64,000 nucleotides of DNA from Methylobacterium symbioticum (lineage in GTDB: Bacteria; Pseudomonadota; Alphaproteobacteria; Rhizobiales; Beijerinckiaceae). The stretch lies in assembly GCF_902141845.1 (NCBI RefSeq), contig NZ_CABFPH010000014.1, positions 17,308 to 81,307 on the forward strand. The letters run 5' to 3'. The position numbers and the translations under genes are program-made. The first letter of the stretch is position 1. The number at the start of each line of letters is the position of its first letter. Shown here piece by piece: positions 53,867-63,021 of the stretch. The notes below the pieces were generated by a model. The model saw nothing but the letters and a program-made list of their open reading frames with translations, was not told where the DNA came from and searched no databases.

Positions 53867-54610
53867 TCAGGCCGTCGGGCGGCTGGCGAGATGCAGGTAG
53901 GCGGGATTGAAGCTGGCCGCCGCCACGAGCCGCGGCCAGTCCGGGATCTCCAGCCGCTTGCCCCTGAGCTCGATCAACCCATCGCGCCTAAGCTCGCGCA
54001 ACGTGCGGTTCACGTGGACGCTGGTCAGGCCGGTCGCATCGGCGAGGTCGACTTGCGTGACCGGCATCGGGCAGCGGCCGTCCCGGGCCAAGCCGACCGC
54101 GACCTGTTTCAAGTACAGCTCGCAGAACAGGTGCGCGAGCCGCTGATAGGCCGGTCGGCGCCCGACGTTGGCCACCCACTCGCGGAAGATGGCGGCGTCC
54201 ACCAGGGTGTCGCGCCAGAACGGGGCGTTGAGTTCGGGGATGCGCAGCAGGAGCTCGCGCAGCGCCTCGTGCGGCACGGAGAGGGCCGTGACCCTGGTGA
54301 GCGCGCCCAAGTTGTGGTCCATGACCGAGAGGTGCAGGCCCTGAAGGTCCGGCATGTCGCCGGCCACGTGGAACGCGGAGATCTGGCGCTTGCCTTCGTC
54401 AAGTACCTTGTAGCGCTGCACCCAGCCCTCGACGATCAGCCAGCATCGGGTGGGTCGGTCACCCTCGCCCACAAGGTCCTGGCCTGCCGCGAACACCCGC
54501 GGCGACGCCGGCAGGTGCAGGATGGCTTGCTCGTCTCGGTCGGAGAGGCGGGTGAGGCTTCCGAGCTTTTTCAGCAGTGGCGACAGCGGGTGCTCGGACG
54601 CGGTAAACAT
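53867..54610 (-). CDS. Crp/Fnr-family regulator (second)
   Basis: 247 residues from the ATG at 54608-54610; the longer frame has a poor N-terminus. Cyclic-nucleotide-binding fold (EGDRPTRCWLIVEGWVQRY, DEGKRQISAFHVAGD), dimer helix, and a C-terminal helix-turn-helix (VDLADATGLTSVHVNRTLRE). No FNR-type cysteine cluster. This subtype is common in rhizobial genomes near HWE kinases. It lies next to the intact HWE kinase on the same strand. Regulatory target unknown. Confidence 0.85.
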   Translation of the reverse strand: MFTASEHPLSPLLKKLGSLTRLSDRDEQAILHLPASPRVFAAGQDLVGEGDRPTRCWLIVEGWVQRYKVLDEGKRQISAFHVAGDMPDLQGLHLSVMDHNLGALTRVTALSVPHEALRELLLRIPELNAPFWRDTLVDAAIFREWVANVGRRPAYQRLAHLFCELYLKQVAVGLARDGRCPMPVTQVDLADATGLTSVHVNRTLRELRRDGLIELRGKRLEIPDWPRLVAAASFNPAYLHLASRPTA

Positions 54611-54727
54611 CGGAGTCGCTCCACCGACGAAAACCCGTCGTGGTCGAAAATTAGCATGGATTAGCAGCGATGGAGAACAAATCGTTTTTCGTCGAACGCC
54701 CATCACAGTCGAGTTCGCGCAGGACCG

Positions 54728-55732
54728 CTAGACGTGTTCGAGCGGGACGCGGACGTTGACCCGCAAGCCATCGGCATCGAAAGCCACATCGACCTGAGCC
54801 GCCGTCTGCGCGACCAAGATCTTGTTGAGGAGGCGCGAGCCGAATCCCTCGCGGGTTGGCAGCGTGGGAGGAGGACCGTCGTGCTCGTCCCAGGTCCAGG
54901 ACAGACACGGCCGCGTCTCGCCTTCCTCGACGGTCCACGTCACCGAGACCCGGCCGTCCGGGTGCGCCAGCGCCCCGTGGCGAAGCGCGTTCGTGGTTAG
55001 CTCGTGCAAGGCCATGCTGACCGGCACGGCTAGTTCGGAGGGGAGCCGCACCCGCGGTCCACGCAGCATTATGCGGCCGTTCTCGTTGTAGGGGTCGAGC
55101 TCGGCCCGGAGCAGCCCTTCGAACGATGCAACCTGCCCCTGGTCCTCGGTGATCAGCGCGTGCGTCCTTGCGAGCGAGACAATCCGACCGGTGAAGGCGC
55201 GGGTGAACTCCGGCATCGTGAGTGACGAGCGCACGGTCGCGTTCAGGACGGCCTGGACCGTGGCCAGCGTGTTCTTCACCCGATGGTGGAGCTCACGCAC
55301 CATCAGCGCCTGCCGGTCCTCGTAGGCGCGGCGCTCGGTGACGTCGCGCTGGGCCGAGACCCAGTGGGTGATGTGGCCGTCGGCGTTCTTGACCGGCGTG
55401 ATCAGCCACTCGACCCAGTATGCTGATCCATCCTTGCGGTAATTGAGCGTTTCGCCCTGGAAGGCTTCTCCGGCCGACAGCGCGGCGCGCGTCCGGTCGA
55501 GCGTGGCGCGGTCGGTCCCCGACCCCTGCAGGAAGCGCGGACTGCGTCCGGTAACCTCGTGCGTGGCGTATCCGCTGAGGCGGGTGAAGGCGGGATTGGC
55601 ATAGAGGATGCTCGGGCCAGGCTCGTCGAGGTCGGCAGAGGTGATGAGGATGGCCTCGCCGGCCGCCTCGACCGCAGCCTTGAGAAGCCGCAGGTCGACT
55701 TGGTCCGGTCCGTTTTCATCTCGACGCGACAC
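54728..55732 (-). CDS. PAS(LOV-like)-HWE histidine kinase, intact paralog
   Basis: 334 residues from a GTG at 55730-55732. PAS domain with YANPAFTRLSGYATHEVTGR, SPRFLQG in place of the LOV motif NCRFLQG, so the photoactive cysteine is missing, and NYRKDGSAYWVEW. Kinase part: LVRELHHRVKNTLATVQAVL with the phospho-His, ALHELTTNALRHGAL, and REGFGSRLLNKILVAQ. Cytoplasmic. It is the only one of three paralogs with an unbroken frame. HWE kinases usually feed PhyR-type stress responses. Confidence 0.88.
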   Translation of the reverse strand: MSRRDENGPDQVDLRLLKAAVEAAGEAILITSADLDEPGPSILYANPAFTRLSGYATHEVTGRSPRFLQGSGTDRATLDRTRAALSAGEAFQGETLNYRKDGSAYWVEWLITPVKNADGHITHWVSAQRDVTERRAYEDRQALMVRELHHRVKNTLATVQAVLNATVRSSLTMPEFTRAFTGRIVSLARTHALITEDQGQVASFEGLLRAELDPYNENGRIMLRGPRVRLPSELAVPVSMALHELTTNALRHGALAHPDGRVSVTWTVEEGETRPCLSWTWDEHDGPPPTLPTREGFGSRLLNKILVAQTAAQVDVAFDADGLRVNVRVPLEHV

Positions 55733-55914
55733 CCGACCCCCCTGGACGCCGTGTTGGCACGGCGAACCTGCGTCCAGGACGGCTGTGCCTCCGGGAACCT
55801 CAACGGAGGCACAACCGTGGATGGCGCCCTAAGGTGCCCTCGCGGCGTTTGTGTCACGGGGAAAACTTCGGCCGGGTGCCGACCAGGTTCACGCCGGCAC
55901 CGAGCGGGATGACC

Positions 55915-56829
55915 TCAGCGGCCCTTCTTGTAGAGCTTGCTGGCGATCTCGAAGATCTCCTCCGGCGCGTAGTCCGGCGCGAACGCCCCGTAGTTGCCGT
56001 CGAGCTCCGGGATCTTGCCGCCCTCGGGCGCGCCGTCAACGACTTCGAGGTTGCCGGGCGGGTCGCCGGGTAGCGCCACCTCGTCGTTCGACCAGACGCC
56101 GGCCGCTTCCTTGTAGTCCGACTCACTGAAGGTGTAGAGGCGCCGGTGCTTGCCCTCATCGAGGTACTTCTGACACTCGGGGATGCGCGAAAGGTCGATG
56201 TTGGGGGTCGGCAGCATCTGCTCGATGGCCACGCCGGTGAGCTTCTTCAGCGCCAGGGCGTAGGCGTGGGCGTGCAGCGAGCCGCGCACCAGCAGGTAGC
56301 CGCAGACCTCGCGACCGGTCGGTTCGGTCATGGTTTCGTAGACCCGCAGCTTGTGGATGCGCGCGCCGCATTCCAGGTGGAAGTTGTGCAATAGGTCGAT
56401 GATCAGGTTCCCGGTGGTCGTGACCATGTCCATGTTCCAGGACGCGGCGTTCGAGTTCATCGGCATGGCGCCGCCGCCGTTCGATAGGAAGCTGCCGGCG
56501 AGCCGGATGTCCTGCATCTCGGCGAACGGCGCCTTGGAGATGTCGACGTCCTTCTTGGGGTTGCCCGGACCGTTGTTCAGCATCGCGATGCCGGTCGAGA
56601 CGAGCTCGACGTGACCGATCTCCTCGGCGAAGATGCTCGACACCAGGCTGTAGAAGGGGCGCAGCTTCTCCTTGTTGCGAAAGTTGAAGCTCTGGAACAT
56701 GTAGTTTCCGAGCGTCGACATCTCGCCGTACTTGCCGCCGAGCAGCTCCTGCAGGGCGGCGGCGGCGTTCGGCTCGGGCTTCTTGGGCTCCGGCAACTCC
56801 GTCAGGAGCTTGTCGATCTTCATGAACAT
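55915..56829 (-). CDS. manganese catalase
   Basis: 304 residues from the ATG at 56827-56829 (MFMKIDKLLTELPEP). A ferritin-like four-helix bundle with the metal-binding pattern FAEEIGHVELVSTGIAMLNN and HLECGARIHKLRVYE, and a C-terminal extension, as in non-haem dimanganese catalases. It degrades hydrogen peroxide in the cytoplasm. It follows two MFS genes on the same strand (62-base gap). Confidence 0.9.
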   Translation of the reverse strand: MFMKIDKLLTELPEPKKPEPNAAAALQELLGGKYGEMSTLGNYMFQSFNFRNKEKLRPFYSLVSSIFAEEIGHVELVSTGIAMLNNGPGNPKKDVDISKAPFAEMQDIRLAGSFLSNGGGAMPMNSNAASWNMDMVTTTGNLIIDLLHNFHLECGARIHKLRVYETMTEPTGREVCGYLLVRGSLHAHAYALALKKLTGVAIEQMLPTPNIDLSRIPECQKYLDEGKHRRLYTFSESDYKEAAGVWSNDEVALPGDPPGNLEVVDGAPEGGKIPELDGNYGAFAPDYAPEEIFEIASKLYKKGR

Positions 56830-56891
56830 GGCACGGGTCTCCGGCCGCGCAGGGATGCGCACCCGGACAGCTAGCGCCCGGATCGCGTTCG

Positions 56892-58094
56892 TCAGGCCTC
56901 CGGGTGCCCAGGGATCGCGCCATCCAATCCCGCCGCGAGCGGCAGCGCCAGCGCGCACAGCGCGGCCATGCCCCAGAACGCTCCGGCGCCGAACGCGCCG
57001 TAGAGGAGGCCGCCCGCCGCGGTTAGGACCGCCGAGGCTACGCCCAGGCCCAACGTGCCGTAGAGCGTCTGCGCGCTGGCCGAGAGGCGCTCCGGCACGA
57101 CCCTGGCGATAAGTTGCATGGCGGCGAGGTGCAGAAGCGCGAAGGTGAACCCGTGCAGCGGCTGGATGGCCGCGAGCACCGGCACCGCGGCCGTCGAGGC
57201 CATGGCCGCCCAGCGCACCACGCCGAGGCCGGCGGCCAGCATCGCGACCCGGGCCGTCCCAAGGCGCGCCAGCAGCCAGGGGCCGGCAAGCACGAAGACG
57301 AGGACCTCGGACGTGACCGCCTCGGACCAGAGCAGGCTGATCGCGCTCGGGCCGATCCCGGCCTCGCGCCAGCGGATCACCGCGAAGCCGTCGTTCAGGG
57401 CGTGGCTGCCGATCACGAGCGCCGCCACCACGAGCATCCGCCGGAACGGCTTGAGGGCCAAGAGCTCGCCGAGGCCGCCGAGGCCGAGGCTCGGCAGCCC
57501 GACCCGCGCCGGGGCGGGTGGGACGCGAGCCGTCGCGACGGCCATGACGAGGAACAGGAGGCCGCTTGACACGATGATGCTCGCCAAGCCGGCCCGGGCG
57601 ACGAGCAGGCCCGAGACCAGGGTCCCGAGCACGAAGGCCGCCGAGCCCGCGCCCCGGACCCAGCCGTACGAGAAGGTGCCCTCCCGCTCCGCGGCGCCGA
57701 GCGCGAGCGCGTCGGCGAGCGGCGCCAGGGCGGCGATGGCGCTGGCGTGCAGCACGCTCACTCCCAACAGCGGCCAGAAGCCGTACCCGACGAGGTAGGC
57801 GAAGGCGATCAGCCCTGAGGCGGCGGCCGCGACGCCGAGCACGGCCCGCATGGCGTCGTAGCGGTCGGCGAGGTACCCGGCCACTGGGCCCGCGGCGAGG
57901 CGCATCAGCGTACCCGCCGCGAGCGCGACGCCGATCTCACCGGAGGTCAGGCCGCGCTCGCCGAGGAAGCTCGGCAGGAACGGGGACTCGGTGCCGTAGG
58001 CAGCGTAGAGCGAGCCCTGCAGCAGCACGAAGGCCGGGAAGGAGCCCGTCATAACGCGCGCCCACGACCTCGTCGCTCCGGTCCGCGCATCCAT
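56892..58094 (-). CDS. MFS transporter (MFS_1-like)
   Basis: 400 residues with about twelve helices. The pattern SFPAFVLLQGSLYAAYGTES, then GPVAGYLADRYDAMRAVLG and SHALNDGFAVIRWREAGIG, resembles the PPP-family/HcaT-like group, whose substrates are mostly unknown. It lies 18 bases after the second MFS gene and upstream of the catalase. Confidence 0.8.
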   Translation of the reverse strand: MDARTGATRSWARVMTGSFPAFVLLQGSLYAAYGTESPFLPSFLGERGLTSGEIGVALAAGTLMRLAAGPVAGYLADRYDAMRAVLGVAAAASGLIAFAYLVGYGFWPLLGVSVLHASAIAALAPLADALALGAAEREGTFSYGWVRGAGSAAFVLGTLVSGLLVARAGLASIIVSSGLLFLVMAVATARVPPAPARVGLPSLGLGGLGELLALKPFRRMLVVAALVIGSHALNDGFAVIRWREAGIGPSAISLLWSEAVTSEVLVFVLAGPWLLARLGTARVAMLAAGLGVVRWAAMASTAAVPVLAAIQPLHGFTFALLHLAAMQLIARVVPERLSASAQTLYGTLGLGVASAVLTAAGGLLYGAFGAGAFWGMAALCALALPLAAGLDGAIPGHPEA

Positions 58095-58112
58095 GCCGCC
58101 AGATCCCAGCCG

Positions 58113-59321
58113 TCACGCCGGCTCGGCGGACGCCCGGCCAGTCTGACCTGCCGGACCGTGCATGCCCAGCGCGCGGCGACCGACCATCCACACCGCCAAG
58201 CCGGCGGCGGCGACGGCGGCCAGGACGACGAACGATGCCGCGAAGCCGAGGTATTGGGCGACGACGCCGGCCAGCAACGGGCTTACCGTCGCGCCCGCGC
58301 CGTAGGCGGTCATGACGCCGCCGAGCCCGGCATTGGCGTGGCCGGTGCCGTCCATGATCTCGGCCACGAGCGCCGGGATGGCGACGCCGCCCAGCCCCAT
58401 CGCCAGGCCTTCGAGGACCTGGACTGGGATGACCAGCCACCAGGATGTCGCGAACGCGGCTAGCAGGCCGCGGACCACGACCAGCCCGAGGGCGAGGGAG
58501 AGCACGCCGGCGTGCCCACGCCCCTGCGCAGCCCGCGCGGCCAGCAGCGCCGCGCCGACCATCGTGGCCTGGGACACGACGGTCATCACGCCGGTGGTCA
58601 GGCTCGGGTCGGCGCCCGAGGCTGTGCGCGCCTGCGCGAGGAACGGCAGCATGGCGCCGTTCGCGGTCTGGTAGGCGAACACGGCGGCCGCCAGGAGCAG
58701 GAGCGGCTTAGTCCCGAACAGGACGCGCAGCGTCGAGCGCTCGTCCTGTTCGCCGCCGCGCGCCGTGCCGTGGTCGATGCAGCCCTTGTCGATGCCGAGC
58801 AGGACGCCGCACGAGGCGACCGCCATGACCACGATGGCGATGGACACGTAGCCGAGCCCGAGCGCGTAGCCGAGCACGCCGGAGAGGGCGGCGTTGGCGG
58901 CGTTGCCGGCGTGGTTGAACGCCTCGTTGCGGGAGACCTGATGACCGTAGGCTTGTTGCCCGACGATGCCAAGCGTCACGGCCGCGACCAAGGGCGCGAT
59001 GCTGGTGTCGGCGACACCGATGACCAACTGCGACAGACCGATGAGCCAGAGGCTGTCCGTCGCGACCAGGGCGACCGCCCCCGCGGCGATGCCCAGCACC
59101 GCCATGGCCAGGGCGGCACGCTTGTACGTCGTACGGTCGATCAGCGCGCCGACCGGCGTCGTCGCCAATAGGCCGGCGAGCCCGGCAAGGCCCATGGCGA
59201 AGCCGGTCGCGGCCGGGTCGAAGCCGCGCTGCTGCAGGTAAACGCCCAGGAAGGGCCCGAAGCCTTCGCGCGCACCGGCCAGGGCGAAGTTGAGGGCGAG
59301 AAGGCTCGTGACTGGTTGCAT
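58113..59321 (-). CDS. MFS transporter
   Basis: 402 residues, about twelve helices, with the MFS loop PVGALIDRTTYKRA between helices 2 and 3 and GMATPPSP-like region absent on this strand; the central loop (GTARGGEQDERSTLRVLFG) divides two halves. It looks like the group of efflux-type carriers found next to stress genes. First gene of the operon with the other MFS gene and Mn catalase. Substrate unknown. Confidence 0.78.
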   Translation of the reverse strand: MQPVTSLLALNFALAGAREGFGPFLGVYLQQRGFDPAATGFAMGLAGLAGLLATTPVGALIDRTTYKRAALAMAVLGIAAGAVALVATDSLWLIGLSQLVIGVADTSIAPLVAAVTLGIVGQQAYGHQVSRNEAFNHAGNAANAALSGVLGYALGLGYVSIAIVVMAVASCGVLLGIDKGCIDHGTARGGEQDERSTLRVLFGTKPLLLLAAAVFAYQTANGAMLPFLAQARTASGADPSLTTGVMTVVSQATMVGAALLAARAAQGRGHAGVLSLALGLVVVRGLLAAFATSWWLVIPVQVLEGLAMGLGGVAIPALVAEIMDGTGHANAGLGGVMTAYGAGATVSPLLAGVVAQYLGFAASFVVLAAVAAAGLAVWMVGRRALGMHGPAGQTGRASAEPA

Positions 59322-59441
59322 CTGCTGCCCTGGACCGCGGTCGTATTGGTCGCACTGAACCCCAGGAAAGGAGTCGCCTGTCCCAGGTTAGCTTTGCGGG
59401 TCGCCAGCAAGCCTGACGCGGCCGCCGGAGACCGTCGTGAC

Positions 59442-60638
59442 ATGGAGACTGGGAACGCTTTCGGGAGCCAGGACCCGACGCCCGCGCTCAGGTGCGTGGT
59501 CGCCATCCCGGTCCGGAACGAGGCCGAGCGGATCGCCGCGTGCCTGGAGGCGCTGGCCGCCCAGCGAGGCATCGGGGCAAGCGCGCTGGGCGTGGTGCTG
59601 TTCCTCAACAACTGCACCGACGAGACGGCACACGTGGTCGCAGGCCTGCTGCCTTCGCTGCGCATTCCCGTCCGTATGATCGAGCGCGAGTATGCGGAAG
59701 CGAACGCCGGATGGGCCCGGCGTGAGGCGATGGAGGCAGCGGCCGACTGGTTGGACGAGGGCGAGCCCTTCGACGGCCTGATCCTCACCACGGACGCGGA
59801 CAGCCGGGTGCCGACTGACTGGGTCGCCCGCAACCTCGCCGCGGTCGCGGCTGGGGTCGATGCGGTGGCCGGCCGGATCGCCCTCGACGAGGCCGACGCG
59901 GCGCGCCTGCCCGCCGCCCTGCACGCGCGAGGTCGCCTCGAAGGCGGCTACGAGACGCGGCTGATCGAGATCGAGGCCCTCATCGACCCGCTGCCGCACG
60001 ATCCCTGGCCGCGGCACTGGACCACCTCCGGGGCGACGCTCGCGGTCCGGCTCGAAACCTACCGACAGGTCGGGGGCATGCCGCCGCTGGCGGTCGGCGA
60101 GGACAAGGCCTTCGTGTCTTCGCTCCTGTCGAGCGACGCGCGGGTGCGTCACGACCCGGACATCCTCGTCGTCACCTCGGGCCGCCTCGACGGCCGGGCG
60201 CCCGGCGGCGCGGCGGACACGATGAAGCTCCGCTGCGAGGTGCCGGAGAGCCCCTGCGACCCGCGCCTGGAGCCGCTGCCCCGGGCCGTGTTCCGGTATG
60301 CCTGGCGTCGACGGCTCCGGCGGCTCCAAGCGACCGGGCGGCTGGCCCGCACCCCGTTCTGGGCGCCGTGGCTCGGCATCCGCGCCGAAGATGCGCGGAT
60401 CATCGCCGGCTTGCCCACGCTCGGCGCCATCCTCGCCGCGGTCGAGGCCGCGAGCCCTCGGCTCGGTTATCGCCCGCTTCGCCCGCGGGAACTCGCGAGG
60501 CACACGCGCCTCGCGAACGCGGTCTCCTGCCTGCTGCGCGGCGCTCGACGCCTCGGCCATTCGGTCCGATCAACGGGGGCAAGGACCGCCGCGGGCGACC
60601 TGGGCGTGACGTCCTTCGAGCGGACCGGCGATGCCTGA
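59442..60638 (+). CDS. family 2 glycosyltransferase
   Basis: 398 residues from the ATG at 59442. N-terminal GT-A fold: CVVAIPVRNEAERIAACLEA, VVLFLNNCTDET, and ILTTDADSRVPTDW with the metal-binding DxD. No membrane helix, so cytoplasmic. It overlaps the LigD-type phosphoesterase gene by 8 bases and heads a four-gene operon. Acceptor and donor sugars unknown. Confidence 0.82.
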   Translation: METGNAFGSQDPTPALRCVVAIPVRNEAERIAACLEALAAQRGIGASALGVVLFLNNCTDETAHVVAGLLPSLRIPVRMIEREYAEANAGWARREAMEAAADWLDEGEPFDGLILTTDADSRVPTDWVARNLAAVAAGVDAVAGRIALDEADAARLPAALHARGRLEGGYETRLIEIEALIDPLPHDPWPRHWTTSGATLAVRLETYRQVGGMPPLAVGEDKAFVSSLLSSDARVRHDPDILVVTSGRLDGRAPGGAADTMKLRCEVPESPCDPRLEPLPRAVFRYAWRRRLRRLQATGRLARTPFWAPWLGIRAEDARIIAGLPTLGAILAAVEAASPRLGYRPLRPRELARHTRLANAVSCLLRGARRLGHSVRSTGARTAAGDLGVTSFERTGDA

Positions 60639-61140
60639 GGGCGGTGCCTTGATCTACCGCGTGCAGAAGCACGCCGCCCGCCGGCTGCACTACGACTTCC
60701 GGCTGGAGCTCGGCGGCGTCCTGAAGAGCTGGGCGGTCACGCGCGGCCCGAGCCTCGTCGCGGGCGAGCGCCGCCTGGCCGTCCAGGTCGAGGACCATGG
60801 CCTGGACTACGCCGATTACGAGGGGGTGATCGCGCCGGGCAACTATGGTGCCGGCGTCGTGCTGCTGTGGGACCAAGGCACCTGGGCACCGGACGGCGAT
60901 CCCGAGACGGCACTCGCGTCCGGATCCCTCGCCTTCGCGCTGCACGGCGAGAAGTTGACCGGCCGCTGGCGTCTCACGCGGATGAAACCTCGGCCCCGCG
61001 AGCGGCATGTTTCCTGGCTGCTGGTCAAGTCGCGCGACGCGGCCGCCCGCGGACCTGACGACCCGGACATTCTGGTGGAGCGACCGCGTTCGGTCGTGAC
61101 CGGACGCACGGTCGAGGAGATCGCCGCCGCGGCGGCCTGA
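60631..61140 (+). CDS. LigD-type 3'-phosphoesterase domain protein
   Basis: 169 residues: the pattern YRVQKHAARRLHYDFRLELG, LKSWAVTRGPSL and GEKLTGRWRLTRMK matches the N-terminal phosphoesterase domain of bacterial DNA ligase D, here as a stand-alone protein. The conserved His and Asp residues of its metal site (HAARRLHYDF) are present. In LigD it trims 3' ends during end joining; no Ku or ligase gene is visible in this window. It may be an accessory repair factor. Confidence 0.85.
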   Translation: MPEGGALIYRVQKHAARRLHYDFRLELGGVLKSWAVTRGPSLVAGERRLAVQVEDHGLDYADYEGVIAPGNYGAGVVLLWDQGTWAPDGDPETALASGSLAFALHGEKLTGRWRLTRMKPRPRERHVSWLLVKSRDAAARGPDDPDILVERPRSVVTGRTVEEIAAAAA

Positions 61141-61154
61141 CGGGAGGAAGGCGG

Positions 61155-62297
61155 ATGGACCTGAGGATCCCGATTAACCTGGCCTACGACGCGGTCGCGG
61201 CCGCTAGGCAGGTGGCGACGGCGGCCGCGGCACGCGCGGACGGGCAGGACCGCGACGACGGCTTCCCGGCTGAGGACGTCGCCGACCTCGCTCGCCTCGG
61301 CCTGCTCACCGCGCCCATTCCCTCCGATGAAGGTGGCCTCGGCCTAGGCGAGGAACCGGACATGGCCGAGTTCGCGACGGTGCTGCGGCTCGTGGGGTAC
61401 GGCAGCCTCGCGCTCGGCCGAATCTACGAGGGGCACGTCAACGCGCTCCAGCTCGTCGCCCGGTATGGTACGCCCACGCAGCGCGCGCGCCTGTTCGCGG
61501 ATGTGCGGGACGGACATCTGTTCGGGGTCTGGAACACCGACCCGCCCGGCGACTGCCTGAAGCTCGGGGACGATCGCCGGCTCCGCGGCGTGAAGACCTT
61601 CGCGTCGGGCGCCGGCTTCGTCACCCGCGCCCTGGTGACGGTCAAGCACGAGCCGGGCGCCTCGCCTTTGATGCTGGTCGTGCCGCTGGAGCCCGGCAGC
61701 CGCGCCGACCTCACTGGCTGGCGCGCGCACGGCATGCGCGCCTCCGCGACCGGCACCGTGGACTTCGAGGATATAGTCGTCACCGAGGAGGAGATCCTGG
61801 GCGGTTGGGACGACTACCATCGCCAGCCGGTCTTCTCGGGCGGCGCGTGGCGGTTCGCGGCGGTGCAGCTCGGCGGCATCGAGGCGGTGTTCGACGCGTG
61901 GCGTGGGCATCTCGCCGCGACCGGCCGCGGCGGCGACCCGCACCAGCTCGCCCGCCTCGGCGAAGGCGCCATCGCACTGGAGGGCGCACGGGGATGGGTC
62001 GAGCGTGCCGCCTGTCTTGTCGCCGAGGACGAATTCGCGCCTGACCGCATCGTCGCCTTCGTCAACCTCGCGAGACTGGCGGTGGAGAAGGCCGGCCTCG
62101 ACGTGCTGCAGCTCGCCCAGCGGTCGGTCGGCCTTCAGGGCTTCATGCGCGAGCATCCCCTGGAGCGGCTGTCCCGCGACCTCGCCACCTACCTGCGCCA
62201 GCCCGCACCGGACCGGGCGCTCGCCACCGCGGCGGCCGAGATCCTCGGGGCCGGGGGCATCGCCGGCGACCTGTTCGAATTGAGGTCAACGCGATGA
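61155..62297 (+). CDS. acyl-CoA dehydrogenase-like flavoprotein
   Basis: 380 residues. N-terminal helices (GFPAEDVADLARLGLLTAPI, then LGLGEEPDMAEFATVLRLVG), a central beta domain (WNTDPPGDCLKLG, MLVVPLEPGSRADLTGW, RASATGTVDFEDIVV) and a C-terminal helical domain. The order matches the ACAD fold, but the usual catalytic Glu is not obvious. Its start follows the phosphoesterase by 14 bases and its stop overlaps the methyltransferase (ATGA). A role in modifying an activated lipid or acyl carrier is inferred. Confidence 0.8.
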   Translation: MDLRIPINLAYDAVAAARQVATAAAARADGQDRDDGFPAEDVADLARLGLLTAPIPSDEGGLGLGEEPDMAEFATVLRLVGYGSLALGRIYEGHVNALQLVARYGTPTQRARLFADVRDGHLFGVWNTDPPGDCLKLGDDRRLRGVKTFASGAGFVTRALVTVKHEPGASPLMLVVPLEPGSRADLTGWRAHGMRASATGTVDFEDIVVTEEEILGGWDDYHRQPVFSGGAWRFAAVQLGGIEAVFDAWRGHLAATGRGGDPHQLARLGEGAIALEGARGWVERAACLVAEDEFAPDRIVAFVNLARLAVEKAGLDVLQLAQRSVGLQGFMREHPLERLSRDLATYLRQPAPDRALATAAAEILGAGGIAGDLFELRSTR

Positions 62298-62908
62298 GCC
62301 GGCACGCCCATTCCCTGCCGTCGAGCTACTTCGACGAACGCTACGCCGCAGATCCGGATCCTTGGCAGTTCGAGACCAGCGACTACGAGCGAGCCAAGTA
62401 CGCGGCGACCCTCGATGCCCTGCCGCGGGACCGTTACTCCTCTGCCCTGGAGGTCGGCTGCTCCATCGGCGTGCTGACCGAGGCCCTCGCCCGACGCTGC
62501 GATGCCCTCGTCAGCCTTGACCTGGCCGAACGCGCTCTGGCGCGGGCCCGCGAACGGTGCAGGGACCTGTCGCACGTACGATTCGAGCTCACGCAGGTGC
62601 CCGGCCAATGGCCGGAGGGCGCGTTCGACCTGATCCTGCTTTCGGAGGTCGTGTACTACCTCGACGCAGGCGACGTGGCGCGCTTGGCCAAGCGCGTCCA
62701 TGGCTGCCTCCGGCCGGGCGGGGACGTGGTGCTGGTTCACTGGACCGGGGAGACCCACTATCCGCTGACTGGCGACGAGGCGGCGGATCGCTTCATCGAA
62801 GAGACACGGGCCTTCCTGCGCGTCTTCGGGCAGAACAGGACGGACGAGTACCGGCTCGACGTGCTAGTCCACGGCACGAAACCTGAGGGAGATGGACCGT
62901 CGGGGTAG
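62294..62908 (+). CDS. NodS-like class I SAM-dependent methyltransferase
   Basis: 204 residues. SAM-binding motif SALEVGCSIGVLTEAL, then LVSLDLAERALARARER and FDLILLSEVVYYLD, with the N-terminal YAADPDPWQFETSDYERAKY typical of NodS-like enzymes, which N-methylate sugar derivatives. Translationally coupled to the ACAD-like gene. With the glycosyltransferase it points to a modified glycan or glycolipid as product. Confidence 0.82.
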   Translation: MSRHAHSLPSSYFDERYAADPDPWQFETSDYERAKYAATLDALPRDRYSSALEVGCSIGVLTEALARRCDALVSLDLAERALARARERCRDLSHVRFELTQVPGQWPEGAFDLILLSEVVYYLDAGDVARLAKRVHGCLRPGGDVVLVHWTGETHYPLTGDEAADRFIEETRAFLRVFGQNRTDEYRLDVLVHGTKPEGDGPSG

Positions 62909-63021
62909 TGGGCGCCGCATAGCGTTACCCGGTATTTGTTACACGTTCGCGCCGCGACGGAGTGTGGTCTGACCGCTGCCAGACAAGCGCGCATTGCAGT
63001 CTACGGCAGGCCTCCTTGCTT

